Assembly: GCA_003558435.1 (NCBI GenBank)
Contig: PWLR01000184.1
Span: 1-40,684 of the forward strand
DNA length: 40,684 nt
Source: Nitriliruptoraceae bacterium
GTDB lineage: Bacteria; Actinomycetota; Nitriliruptoria; Nitriliruptorales; Nitriliruptoraceae
Direction: 5' to 3'
Shown here piece after piece: positions 18,130 to 26,458 of the stretch; the stretch's first letter is position 1, and each line of letters starts with the position of its first letter. The position numbers and the translations under genes were made by a program. The notes beneath the pieces were generated by a model. The model was not told the origin of the DNA, did no database searches, and worked only from the letters and a program-made list of their open reading frames with translations.

Positions 18130-19356
18130 TCAGGCGCGGGTCGCTGCGCCGACCGTGGCGCGGAAGACGACACCGTCGCCGGACAACCGCACCCGGGCGG
18201 TGTCGGCGGGCACGAACGCGGCCTGACCGGAGGCGAGCGTGATGCTCACGCCCTCGGCGTCCACGCGGGCCTCTCCCCCGACCACCAGCAGGATCTCCGG
18301 CCCGCGGGGTTCGAGTTCGAGACCGTCCGTGCCCGGCACGAGTTGCTCCAGCGCGAAGTGCTCGGCCGGTGCGGGATAGGCGTAGCCCCCGGCGATCGGC
18401 ACCGGCGTGACGCGCGGCAACGGCAGCGGCGTCGGGTCCAGCACGTGGAGCAGGCCCTCGACGTCCACCGGCTTCACGGTCAGGCCACCACGGACCACGT
18501 TGTCGCTCGCGGCCATCACCTCGACCGCGGTTCCCCGCAGGTAGGCATGCAGGTTGCCCGCCGGCAGGTAGAGGGCCTCCCCTGGCCCGAGCCGGATCAG
18601 GTTGAGCAGTGCCGCGACGACCACGCCCGGGTCGGCCGGGTAGTGCTCGCCCAACACGGTCAGCCACCTCGCCTCCTGCTCATGCGCGCCTCCCGCCGCC
18701 GCCACCGTCCGGGCCCGCGCGACCACCGTGGCGATCAGGCTCCGCCGATCGTCGTCCGGCCAACGCAGGAGCCGCCCGACGGCCGCAGGCAGCGCGGCGT
18801 GGCCGTGGGCAGCGAGCTCGTCGACGAGCCACTGCAGCTCACCTACCCGTAGGTCCTCGAGGAACGCACGCGTCGCCTCCGGTGCGCGGAACCCGGCGAG
18901 CGCCTCCACCTCCGTCAGCGCGCACAACAGCTCCGGCTTCGGCCAGGGGTCCCGGTAGGTGCGTTGCGGAGCGTCGACGGGGACCCCGCGGGTCTGTTCG
19001 TCACGGAACCCGGCGGTCGCCTGGGCGGCCGACGGGTGGGCCTGCAACGACAGGGGGCGTTCGATGGCGAGCAGCTTCAACAGGAACGGCAGCTGGGGCC
19101 CGAAGCGACCGACCGCATCGGGCCCGAGCATCGCCACCGGGGCGGCCGCGATCATCGTGTCGAGCGCCCACCGGGCACCGTTCGAGACCACCTCGGAAGG
19201 CCCGGTCGTATGCGCCCCGAACCACAGTTCGGCCTCCGGTTGCGCCGTGGGGTGGGCCCGCCCCTGGATCGCGGCGAGCGCCGTGCGCGAACCCCACGCG
19301 TAGTGACGGACCGAACCCTCCAGGCGCGCGACCGAACGCGGACGGTCCTGGCTCAT
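18130..19356 (-). CDS. manA: Mannose-6-phosphate isomerase, class I
   Basis: This 408-residue cupin metalloenzyme interconverts mannose-6-phosphate and fructose-6-phosphate, feeding GDP-mannose for glycolipids and glycans. The zinc ligands are visible as Gln105 and His107 in LQAHPS, Glu142 in KPELL and His270 in PAGNLHAYLRG. The substrate-binding arginine lies in SDNVVRGGLT. Length is normal. The N-terminus (VRHYAWGS) is typical. The ATG at 19356 lies 43 nt after a TAGGAT hexamer. It is convergent with oleD; no mannose-using gene is adjacent. Confidence 0.93.
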   Translation of the reverse strand: MSQDRPRSVARLEGSVRHYAWGSRTALAAIQGRAHPTAQPEAELWFGAHTTGPSEVVSNGARWALDTMIAAAPVAMLGPDAVGRFGPQLPFLLKLLAIERPLSLQAHPSAAQATAGFRDEQTRGVPVDAPQRTYRDPWPKPELLCALTEVEALAGFRAPEATRAFLEDLRVGELQWLVDELAAHGHAALPAAVGRLLRWPDDDRRSLIATVVARARTVAAAGGAHEQEARWLTVLGEHYPADPGVVVAALLNLIRLGPGEALYLPAGNLHAYLRGTAVEVMAASDNVVRGGLTVKPVDVEGLLHVLDPTPLPLPRVTPVPIAGGYAYPAPAEHFALEQLVPGTDGLELEPRGPEILLVVGGEARVDAEGVSITLASGQAAFVPADTARVRLSGDGVVFRATVGAATRA

Positions 19357-19399
19357 CGTTGTGCCCCCTCGCGAGCCCGACGGGCCCGCTCGACACGCG

Positions 19400-19405
19400 A
19401 TCCTA
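19400..19405 (-). promoter_or_regulatory. Putative manA -10 element TAGGAT
   Basis: TAGGAT on the minus strand is followed 43 nt later by the manA ATG. No clear -35 is visible. Confidence 0.35.
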
Positions 19406-19505
19406 GTGACGCGCTGCTGGACTCACCCCATGCCTGTCCCGGGGCGCGGTCGCGGATGCGCCACACCGTCGCCACAGGTGGCCCGGGCCGGTCGGACGTG
19501 GATCG

Positions 19506-19895
19506 TCAGAGCCGGTCCTGGATCTCGCCGAGGCGTGCGCGCAACTGCACCAGCCTGGCGCTCACCCGCCCGAGCGCGTCGGGCTCGTTCGCGTACTCGA
19601 CCAACCGCTCGGTCAGGACCTCGACCTCGAGGGTGCACAGCTCCACCTCGGTGCGGGTGCGCCGCACGTCGTCGATGTTGCCGAAGGGTCGCGCGACGAT
19701 GGCCTCGTGCAGGACCTTGATGACCCGCTCGTCACGGCGGAGCAACTCCGCAGGGACCCCGGCGCGGCCGAGCAGGACGTCGAGGTCCGGCAACGCCCGG
19801 TCGTAGGGCACCTCGAGCAGGACGTCCTCGAGGCGGGCGAGCGCGCGATCGAACTCGAACCCACCTGGGCCCGCGTCGTCGCCCGGAGCTCCCAC
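19506..19895 (-). CDS. Small helical protein, unknown function
   Basis: I do not recognise this 129-residue protein. It is rich in Leu, Glu and Arg and predicted almost entirely helical. An N-terminal Gly/Asp-rich stretch is followed by amphipathic helices with heptad-like leucines (FEFDRALARLEDVLLEVPYD, then VLTERLVEYANE and VQLRARLGEIQDRL at the end), so a coiled coil or helical bundle is likely. There are no membrane segments and no cysteine motif beyond one Cys. I chose GTG 19895 because GAGAGG lies about 7 nt upstream and a TACCCT hexamer lies at 19927-19922 on the same strand. The frame upstream of this is low-complexity. It is divergent from the small membrane protein gene. Confidence 0.65.
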   Translation of the reverse strand: MGAPGDDAGPGGFEFDRALARLEDVLLEVPYDRALPDLDVLLGRAGVPAELLRRDERVIKVLHEAIVARPFGNIDDVRRTRTEVELCTLEVEVLTERLVEYANEPDALGRVSARLVQLRARLGEIQDRL

Positions 19896-20023
19896 CGTCG
19901 ATCCTCTCGCTTCGGCTTCCCAGGGTAGCCACCGAGGGTGGGTTGCGACCGGTGGGATCACGGCCCGATCCGCGCATCGACCGCCACCGTGCGGTGAGCC
20001 CGGTCGTAGGGCACGCTGAGGGC

Positions 20024-20350
20024 ATGGACCACATCCCCTCGCCCCGAGAACTGACCGTCGCGGCACGCGCCTGTGTGTTCATGGCCTACGCCGCGGGCCT
20101 GGCCGGTGTCGCCGCCGGGACCATCGTGCTCCGCGACGGGGAGCTCGCCTTCGCCGTCATCCTGTGGACCATCACGTTCGCGGTCGGTGCGGTGCTGATG
20201 GGGGTCTCGCTGCTCATCCGAGCCGTGTCGGGTCTGTCGGCCCAGGTCCTGCGCATGGAGTCCGACGTCCAGGTGCTGCGGACCGACCGCGCCAGGCAGA
20301 ACGGGGGCGGGCGTCCCGAACCCGACCGGGATCCCTGGCTCCGACACTGA
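20024..20350 (+). CDS. Small two-helix membrane protein, unknown function
   Basis: This 108-residue protein has two hydrophobic helices (about 14-36 and 43-65) followed by a short predicted coiled coil (LSAQVLRMESDVQVLRTDRA) and a polar, Gly/Arg/Pro-rich tail. This suggests a membrane-anchored protein with a cytoplasmic tail. I see no family motif. The ATG at 20024 is preceded closely by GAGG. The longer frame to 19943 is Arg/Pro-rich and unlikely. It is divergent from the helical protein gene and convergent with the membrane-protein pair that follows. Confidence 0.6.
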   Translation: MDHIPSPRELTVAARACVFMAYAAGLAGVAAGTIVLRDGELAFAVILWTITFAVGAVLMGVSLLIRAVSGLSAQVLRMESDVQVLRTDRARQNGGGRPEPDRDPWLRH

Positions 20351-20421
20351 CCGGACGGCTCGAGCCCGGACGGTCGGGGCCGCGCCACCGAGGCGACCCG
20401 TCCGGCCGGGGTCGGTGCGGA

Positions 20422-21306
20422 TCAGTGCTCGGCGTCGGCGGGCACCGTCTCGACCTCCCGCGACGCCCAGATGATCCCGGCCACGATCAACCCGGCGACC
20501 CCCCCGAAGCCGATGAACCCCGACGGGGTGAAGATGACGTCCTGCTCGGTCGCGACCCGCAACACGCCACCGAGGTCGGCCAACAGCGTGGGGATCGCGT
20601 AGGTCAGCAGCACCGTCCCGGCGATGTCGGGACGCAGCCGCGGCGCGACGAACAGCAACAACCCGACCACCACGGCCCCGGCGATGCTGGCGACGGCGTC
20701 GATGCCCTGGAGCTGTGACGCCGCGGTCTCCACGAACCTCCTCGGCGCTCCGGGCGGCGCGAACTGGGTGGACCGGAACGCCGCGGGCAGCCAGGCGATC
20801 ACCGCGATGGTCACGTACCAACCGACGGGACCGGGGGCGTCGACACGCCACGCGCCACGTGGTCGGGCGAGCCACGCGAGGACACCGGCGGCCAGCGCGA
20901 GGCCCCAGACCACGAGCCCCCCGTACGACGTCACCCAGGTCGTCACCGAGGCCTGTGCCCCGGGTGGAGGGTCGGTCAGAGCACCGAGGCTGCCGAGTCC
21001 GGTCGTCACGACCAGCACCGTGACGGTCAGTGCCACCGCGGCCGCGTGCCGCACCGCGCCGACGACGAACATCACGGCCGCGACGATCCAGGGAGCCGCC
21101 CAGGCCACGGCCCAGATCCACCGCAACCAGTCCGCGTCGGGTGACGGCCCGACCGCCGCGATGGTGACCTGGAGCTGGCGCTGCGCCACGGTGAACAAGG
21201 TCAACTGTGCCACCGCGACCAGCGTCGCCACGCTCGCTGCTGCCGCCCGCATCCGATCCCGATCGTCGTCCGGGGACGAGGGTACGGAACGCGAGCCGTC
21301 GCTCAC
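20422..21306 (-). CDS. Polytopic membrane protein, copy 2 of a tandem paralogous pair
   Basis: This roughly 294-residue protein has about eight hydrophobic helices and no known domain. Its C-terminal half (VLLTYAIPTLLADLGGVLR ... IIWASREVE) aligns by eye with the same region of the next upstream gene, so the two are tandem paralogues. A large extracytoplasmic or cytoplasmic Pro-rich loop (ALTDPPPGAQASV) separates helices 3 and 4. The start is uncertain: GTG 21306 lacks a Shine-Dalgarno, and ATG 21252 (277 codons including the stop) is an alternative with a weak GGGA upstream. It follows its paralogue by 92 nt on the same strand. Confidence 0.65.
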   Translation of the reverse strand: MSDGSRSVPSSPDDDRDRMRAAAASVATLVAVAQLTLFTVAQRQLQVTIAAVGPSPDADWLRWIWAVAWAAPWIVAAVMFVVGAVRHAAAVALTVTVLVVTTGLGSLGALTDPPPGAQASVTTWVTSYGGLVVWGLALAAGVLAWLARPRGAWRVDAPGPVGWYVTIAVIAWLPAAFRSTQFAPPGAPRRFVETAASQLQGIDAVASIAGAVVVGLLLFVAPRLRPDIAGTVLLTYAIPTLLADLGGVLRVATEQDVIFTPSGFIGFGGVAGLIVAGIIWASREVETVPADAEH

Positions 21307-21398
21307 CGTGGACGGGTGGGCGGTCCGGACGTGGACCGGTGGAGGCCCCCTGGATCCGATGCTCGTCGGCGCCGAAGGGGCCCACGTCGGCACCTCAC

Positions 21399-22289
21399 TC
21401 AGCGACTCTCGCGCGGCGCCGGCTCCGGATCCTCGCGGACCCACCGGACCCCGACGGCCACCAACACGATGGCCGCGGCGGCACTCACGTAGGCGGCCGG
21501 CGAGACCGTCCACTCCGGCTGACCGAGGCCCCGGACGATGCTCCCGAAGCTCGACACCGCCGACGGGATGGCGAGCACCAGCAGTACCACCCCGGCAGCC
21601 CCCCCACGCAGCCGCGTGACGGTGAGGACCAGCCCGACGATGGTCAGGACGGTGACCGCCAGGTAGGCCGCCACCCACGGTTCGCCCATCGCGTCCGGAC
21701 CGAACGTCGTCCCGAACCAACTCGAGACCGGCCGCCCCCGTTGGCGGGGCAGGGCGGGCAGCAGCGGCGAGAACCATGCGATGAGGAAGTTCAGGGCGAT
21801 CGGGACCGCCACCAGCGGGTGCACGGCCGGACCCGTCGTCCAACCGCCCCGCGGTCGACCGACGAAGGCCGCCGCTCCCGCGGCCAGCATGAACGGGTAC
21901 GGGGCGTAACCGGCGAGCACCAGCCCCGCGTCACCACCCCGGACGGCCGTATCGCCGATGACCTGGACCAGCATCGGCACCAGCTGGAGCAGCGCCAGCC
22001 CCGCGGAGGTCACCAGGACCACGGTCCCCCACCGGGGCCGGATCTGCAGCAACGCCGCCCCGACCACCCACGGTGCGGCGTACGCCAGCAACTGGACCAC
22101 GCCCCACGCGATCTGGGGCACCTCGAGGAACTCGCGGCCCTGGTAGGTCGTCGCCAGCCCGATGCCGACCACCGCGACCCCCGCGACGAAGGCGAACAGC
22201 CACGCCAGTCGCCGGGCGACCCCCTCCGCGCCGGGGTCCGCACCGTTCGCGTCCCCCGGCCGGATCCGCGTCGTGCCGTCACCCGTCAT
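21399..22289 (-). CDS. Polytopic membrane protein, copy 1 of a tandem paralogous pair
   Basis: This 296-residue protein has about eight hydrophobic helices after a polar, Gly/Asp-rich N-terminus of about 25 residues. I recognise no domain. Its C-terminal half (VLLVLAIPSAVSSFGSIVR ... VRWVRE) matches the neighbouring gene at 20422-21306 in spacing and key residues, marking an old tandem duplication. The ATG at 22289 has GGGAG 5-6 nt upstream and a TACGGT hexamer at 22319-22314. The longer frame to 22394 has no support. It lies downstream of glyS on the same strand with a 150-nt gap. Confidence 0.7.
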   Translation of the reverse strand: MTGDGTTRIRPGDANGADPGAEGVARRLAWLFAFVAGVAVVGIGLATTYQGREFLEVPQIAWGVVQLLAYAAPWVVGAALLQIRPRWGTVVLVTSAGLALLQLVPMLVQVIGDTAVRGGDAGLVLAGYAPYPFMLAAGAAAFVGRPRGGWTTGPAVHPLVAVPIALNFLIAWFSPLLPALPRQRGRPVSSWFGTTFGPDAMGEPWVAAYLAVTVLTIVGLVLTVTRLRGGAAGVVLLVLAIPSAVSSFGSIVRGLGQPEWTVSPAAYVSAAAAIVLVAVGVRWVREDPEPAPRESR

Positions 22290-22365
22290 GCCCACTCCCG
22301 TGGTCGCGCCCCGACCGTAACGGACCGGCGGCCGGAGCAGCTGAGGATCGCGGCGTGCCACCTCA

Positions 22366-22396
22366 CCGGAACGGGCACGCTCCGGATCGGGCACGC
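22366..22396. repeat. 15-bp near-identical tandem repeat in the glyS-membrane protein gap
   Basis: CCGGAACGGGCACGC (22366-22380) and CCGGATCGGGCACGC (22382-22396) differ at one base and repeat with a 16-nt period. No function is apparent. Confidence 0.65.
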
Positions 22397-22439
22397 ATGG
22401 GGCGTCGCCGGTGGGTGCCGGGCCCTCGTCGCGGTCGGG

Positions 22440-23882
22440 TCAGCAGCCGGGGAGACGCTCGATCAGGTAGCGCTCGAGCTGGTCGATGGCGATCCGCTCC
22501 TGGGCCATGGTGTCGCGGTCACGGACGGTCACGGCGCGATCGTCGAGCGAGTCGAAGTCGACGGTGACGCAGTACGGGGTGCCGATCTCGTCCTGGCGGC
22601 GGTAGCGGCGGCCGATCGACTGGGTCTCGTCGTACTCGCACATCCAGCGCTGCTTGACGATGTCGAAGACCTCCTTGGCCGTGGGCGTCAGGGTGTCCTT
22701 CTTCGACAGTGGCAGCACCGCGACCTTGTAGGGCGACAGGCGCGGGTCGAGCTTGAGCACCGTGCGCGACTGCATCTCGCCCTTCGCGTCCGGCGCCTGC
22801 TCCTCGCGGTAGGCGTCGAACAGGAACGCGAGCGTCGCGCGGGTGGCGCCGGCGGCGGGCTCGATCACGTAGGGGTGGTAGCGCTCGTTGTTGACCTGGT
22901 CGAAGTAGGTCAGGTCCTGACCGCTGGCCTCCTGGTGGGCCTTGAGGTCGAAGTCGGTGCGGTTGGCGAGGCCCTCGAGCTCCGACCAGCCCATCGAGGC
23001 GTCCGGGAAGTAGTAGTCGATGTCGACGGTGCGCTTGGCGTAGTGCGAGAGCTCGTCGGCGTCGTGCTCGCGCAACCGCAGGTTCTCGGGGCGGATGCCG
23101 AGGTCGGTGTACCAATCCATCCGCTCGTCGATCCAGTACTGGTGCCAGTCCTCGTCGGACCCGGGCTCGACGAAGTACTCCATCTCCATCTGCTCGAACT
23201 CGCGGGTGCGGAACACGAAGTTGCCCGGGGTGATCTCGTTGCGGAACGACTTGCCCATCTGGGCGATGCCGAACGGGGGCTTCTTGCGGCTGGTGCGCTG
23301 GATCGTGGCGAAGTTCACGAACATGCCCTGCGCGGTCTCCGGGCGCATCCACACGACCGAGCCGGACGACTCGACCGGGCCCATGTTGGTCTTGAACATG
23401 AGGTTGAAGCTCTTCGGGTCGCCGAGCTGCTGCTTGCCGCACGACGGGCAGGTGAGCGTGCCCTCCACCCGCTCACCGCCGAGCTGGGCCTCGCGCAGGT
23501 GGTCCTCCCGGAAGCGCTGGTGGCAGCTCGCGCACTCGACCAGCGGGTCGGAGAAGTTCGCGAGGTGGCCGGAGGCCTGCCAGACGTCGGTGGGTCCGAG
23601 GATCGCCTGCTCCATGCCGACCACGTCGTCACGCAGCTGCACCATCGAACGCCACCACTGACGCTTGACGTTCTCCTTGAGCTCGACCCCCAGCGGCCCG
23701 TAGTCCCACGTCGCGCGCACCCCGCCGTAGATCTCCGCGGTCGGGAAGATGATGCCGCGGGTCTTGCACAGCTCGACGATGGTCTTCATCTCGACGGTGA
23801 CGCTCGGGCCGCTGGCCGCGGCGTCCTCGGTGCCGGCCGGCGTGGTCGCGGTCTCGGGCGTGGTGGTGGTCTGGTCGCTCAC
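22440..23882 (-). CDS. glyS: Glycyl-tRNA synthetase, homodimeric type
   Basis: This 480-residue class II synthetase charges tRNA-Gly. It is the single-chain homodimeric form, not the alpha/beta form. Visible elements are the N-terminal SRG-like site ([16 protein letters not shown]), the zinc-ribbon pairs Cys117/Cys120 and Cys145/Cys148, the class II motif with [12 protein letters not shown], the motif 2 region [23 protein letters not shown] (broken here only by position), and the C-terminal anticodon-binding domain. A Thr/Ala-rich leader of about 28 residues precedes the conserved part. GTG 23882 is the first plausible start, with a weak upstream GAGA; a TACGCT hexamer lies at 23946-23941. 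Confidence 0.94.
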   Translation of the reverse strand: MSDQTTTTPETATTPAGTEDAAASGPSVTVEMKTIVELCKTRGIIFPTAEIYGGVRATWDYGPLGVELKENVKRQWWRSMVQLRDDVVGMEQAILGPTDVWQASGHLANFSDPLVECASCHQRFREDHLREAQLGGERVEGTLTCPSCGKQQLGDPKSFNLMFKTNMGPVESSGSVVWMRPETAQGMFVNFATIQRTSRKKPPFGIAQMGKSFRNEITPGNFVFRTREFEQMEMEYFVEPGSDEDWHQYWIDERMDWYTDLGIRPENLRLREHDADELSHYAKRTVDIDYYFPDASMGWSELEGLANRTDFDLKAHQEASGQDLTYFDQVNNERYHPYVIEPAAGATRATLAFLFDAYREEQAPDAKGEMQSRTVLKLDPRLSPYKVAVLPLSKKDTLTPTAKEVFDIVKQRWMCEYDETQSIGRRYRRQDEIGTPYCVTVDFDSLDDRAVTVRDRDTMAQERIAIDQLERYLIERLPGC

Positions 23883-23940
23883 GGAGGTTCTCGATGCTGG
23901 CAGGGGACCCACGACTGGCGGTCGGGGCAGGCATCGTGAC

Positions 23941-23946
23941 AGCGTA
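23941..23946 (-). promoter_or_regulatory. Putative glyS -10 element TACGCT
   Basis: TACGCT on the minus strand lies 58 nt before the GTG start. A TAACGT hexamer on the plus strand at 24011-24016 probably serves the divergent thioesterase-like gene. Confidence 0.3.
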
Positions 23947-24049
23947 GCCACGACGCCCCGCCCGGTCGCTCGACGGACGCCTCGGTCGCCATGATCCTGG
24001 TCCGACGCAGTAACGTCACCGGTCGAGCCGAGACGTCAGGACAGCCACA

Positions 24050-24889
24050 GTGGCGGACCCAACACCGAACCGGTTCGAGCGGGACACCGCCGTCGAGCGG
24101 CTGGGCACCGGTCGCTACCGCGGCACGGTGGATCCCGGCTGGGCGGTCATCGAGGGAGCCGCGCCCAACGGCGGCTACGTGCTGGCCCTGGCGGCCCGGG
24201 CGATGCGCGACGCGCTCCCCCACCCGGACCCGGTCACCGTCACCGCGCACTTCCTCGCCCCACCCGAACCCGGCCCCGTGGACATCGAGGTCGAACTCGT
24301 CCGTGGCGGTCGCCGCCACTCCACCGTCGCCGCCAAGCTGTTGCAGGGTGGCCGGGAGCGCACCCGGTTGCTTGGGACCTTCGCCGACCTCGGCGCTGCG
24401 GACGGGCCGACGAGGCTCGACCGGCCCGGCCTCGAGCTGCCGCCCCGGGACGACTGCGTCGACGCCACCTCGCGCAGCCTCGAACGTGCGAAGGACGGCG
24501 CCTACCCCGCCCCACCGATCCTGCTGCGCTTCGACCATCGGATGCCGACGGAGATGATGGGCTGGGCCGAGGGCCGACCGCTGGGACGCGGCGAGATGGG
24601 CGGCTACCTGCGTTGGGCCGACGGCGCACCGATGGACACCCTGGGCCTGCTGGTGGTCGCCGACTGCTACCCGCCACCGGTGTTCAACATGGGCGACTCG
24701 CGCCTCGGCTGGGTCCCGACCATCGAGCTCACGGTCCAGATCCGCAAGCGCCCCGCCGACGGGTACCTCGCGACCCGTTTCACCACCGAGGCGATCACCA
24801 ACGGCTACCTCGAGGAGGACGGCGAGGTCTGGGACGCCGACGGTGATCTGGTCGCGCTGTCACGGCAGCTGGCGCTCGTGGCCCGCTGA
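24050..24889 (+). CDS. Acyl-CoA thioesterase-like double hot-dog protein
   Basis: This 279-residue cytosolic protein resembles TesB-like thioesterase-superfamily proteins of actinobacteria with two hot-dog folds. The first (about 15-115) shows GAAPNGGYVLALAARAM, the long helix of a hot dog, followed by VTVTAHFLAPPEPG. The second (about 150-278) shows GEMGGYLRWADG, DTLGLLVVADCYPPPVF and TIELTVQIRKRP. The likely role is hydrolysis of an acyl-CoA; the chain length is unknown. It starts with GTG 24050. It is divergent from glyS. A link to the ole pathway is possible but not supported by position. Confidence 0.78.
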   Translation: MADPTPNRFERDTAVERLGTGRYRGTVDPGWAVIEGAAPNGGYVLALAARAMRDALPHPDPVTVTAHFLAPPEPGPVDIEVELVRGGRRHSTVAAKLLQGGRERTRLLGTFADLGAADGPTRLDRPGLELPPRDDCVDATSRSLERAKDGAYPAPPILLRFDHRMPTEMMGWAEGRPLGRGEMGGYLRWADGAPMDTLGLLVVADCYPPPVFNMGDSRLGWVPTIELTVQIRKRPADGYLATRFTTEAITNGYLEEDGEVWDADGDLVALSRQLALVAR

Positions 24890-24892
24890 CGG

Positions 24893-24928
24893 GGCGGACC
24901 GGTCGGCTCGGCGACGACCGACACCGCC
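24893..24928. terminator. Interrupted hairpin between two convergent genes
   Basis: GGCGG (24893-24897) pairs with CCGCC (24924-24928), and inside it GTCGG (24902-24906) pairs with CCGAC (24918-24922). The element fills the 44-nt gap between the thioesterase-like and aspartic protease genes and could end both transcripts. Confidence 0.35.
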
Positions 24929-24933
24929 GTTCG

Positions 24934-25509
24934 TCAGCTGTCCACCGTCAGCGTGCCCTGGTCGTAGTCGATGGTCACGGTGCCGAGGCCCGACAGGACG
25001 TCCCCGCCGATCAGCCCGTCGACACCGAGCCCGTCGTCGCCGTCCCCGAGGTCGATGGCGATCACGGTGCGTGCTTCCAAGGTGATGTCGCCGAGCTCCC
25101 ACGACGAGATCTCCACACCGGTGCCGACCCCCTCACCGACCACGCCGGTGACCTCGCCCTCGTCCCCGGTCTCCGGCAGCCCGAGCTCGTCGGCCAGCGT
25201 GGCATCGATGGTGGTGTTGGTCGCGCCGGTGTCGAGCACGAACGAGAACGGCCCCTGACCGTCGATCATCACGGGCACGAACAGCAGCGCACCGTCGAAC
25301 GGTCCCTCACGGACCTCCATCGGGATCCCGTCACCCTCCGCCGGCTCCGGTGCTTCCGGCACCCCCTCCTCGAAGGTGTCCCCGTCCTGCGCGGTCTCGG
25401 GTTCGACCTCCACCTGGCACGCGGCGCCGGCCAGGACCAGCACGGTGGCGATCAGTACCGATCGTGCGAGGGAGGAACGTTGTCGGGAACGGGATCCGGG
25501 TCGGGGCAT
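24934..25509 (-). CDS. Exported retropepsin-like aspartic protease domain protein
   Basis: This 191-residue protein has an N-terminal basic/hydrophobic export signal (about 12-31, ending LVLAGAAC). The cysteine could be lipidated, but the lipobox is not canonical because position -3 is Gly. An acidic linker follows. The rest is a single clan AA (retropepsin-like) domain with the active-site motif LDTGATNTTID and a later GLIGGDVL segment that matches the family's second conserved block. Such domains are active as dimers; the substrate is unknown. ATG 25509 has AGGA about 8 nt upstream. It lies 136 nt after the ABC permease gene on the same strand. Confidence 0.75.
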   Translation of the reverse strand: MPRPGSRSRQRSSLARSVLIATVLVLAGAACQVEVEPETAQDGDTFEEGVPEAPEPAEGDGIPMEVREGPFDGALLFVPVMIDGQGPFSFVLDTGATNTTIDATLADELGLPETGDEGEVTGVVGEGVGTGVEISSWELGDITLEARTVIAIDLGDGDDGLGVDGLIGGDVLSGLGTVTIDYDQGTLTVDS

Positions 25510-25645
25510 CGAGGTGGTCCTGGGTCTGGGGACGGCTGCGGGAGCACGGATCGAGCAGGGTGCCCGGCACCACGGTCCGAACGGCCGTCCTCGGGACCGC
25601 GGACCGGCACAGCGGAGACCGGCGGCGGCACCGGAACGGCCGCGA

Positions 25646-26458
25646 TCAGCCGAGCCGTTCGCCCATCCGGGTCCGCGAGAGCGAACGCGCCCCGACAGCC
25701 AGTAGTCCGGCCGCGATCCCCAGCGCCACCACCCCCGCGACCACCAGCAACCACACCGACAGCAGCAACGCTCCGGTCGCCTGCGACACCAGCAGCGCGA
25801 TGACCGGCAGGACCACCACACCACCGAGCTGGAACGCCTCCTGGGTCGTCTTGACCCGGACCGAGACCAGCGACACCGCCGCCAGCGAGGCGGCCGCGAA
25901 CGTGGGCCCGGCCCACAGGACCATCACCGAGAACTCGGCCGTGGGCAACACCAGTCGACCGACCTGGGTCCCGACCGTCAGGTTCGCCACGACCGCGTAG
26001 AGCCCCCCGCCGACCAGGCCGACCACCGTCGCCGGGACCCATGCGGCGAGCAGCTTGGCGGTCACGATCTCCCGATCGGTCAGCGGCGTGAGCAGCAAGC
26101 CCTCCAGCGTGCCACGCTCGGTCTCCCCCGCCATGCCGTCGGCGGCGATGACCGCCGCGAACATCACGGGGACCAGCAACACCATGGGGGCCAGGAGGTA
26201 GACGACGACCAGTTCGGCGGCCAGCAGCGCCGGATCCGGCGACATCCCGGCGACCGCGGACGCTGGGAGGGCGTCGAGCAACACCTCCAGATCACCGATG
26301 CTCGCGGCGTCGATGAAGCTCGCGGCGATCCCGGCGAGCCCGGGGAGCAGCACCAACAGCACCACCGGCACGATCACGGCCGGAAGCACGACCGCCTTGG
26401 ATCCCATCGCCACCGAGAGATCCCGACGGGCCACCGCCACCACGCCGCGACGGTTCAT
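25646..26458 (-). CDS. ABC-2 type transporter permease
   Basis: This 270-residue inner-membrane protein has about six hydrophobic helices and the ABC-2 permease layout: an N-terminal amphipathic start (VVAVARRDLSVAMGSKA), a first helix, a large external loop, then the core motif AGETERGTLEGLLLTPLTDREIVTAK, typical of exporters of the NatB/YhaP kind. It forms an exporter with the ATPase encoded just upstream, whose stop overlaps this start by ATGA. The substrate is unknown. Confidence 0.85.
   Translation of the reverse strand: MNRRGVVAVARRDLSVAMGSKAVVLPAVIVPVVLLVLLPGLAGIAASFIDAASIGDLEVLLDALPASAVAGMSPDPALLAAELVVVYLLAPMVLLVPVMFAAVIAADGMAGETERGTLEGLLLTPLTDREIVTAKLLAAWVPATVVGLVGGGLYAVVANLTVGTQVGRLVLPTAEFSVMVLWAGPTFAAASLAAVSLVSVRVKTTQEAFQLGGVVVLPVIALLVSQATGALLLSVWLLVVAGVVALGIAAGLLAVGARSLSRTRMGERLG

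Noticed and set aside
21207-23939. A 910-codon plus-strand open frame opposite glyS and the membrane protein gene
   Set aside because: The part opposite glyS mirrors the synthetase codons; composition is low-complexity and no family is recognisable.
24934-25824. A longer aspartic protease starting near 25824
   Set aside because: The extra N-terminus is antisense to the ABC permease and Trp/Arg/Cys-rich; the ATG at 25509 gives a proper export signal.
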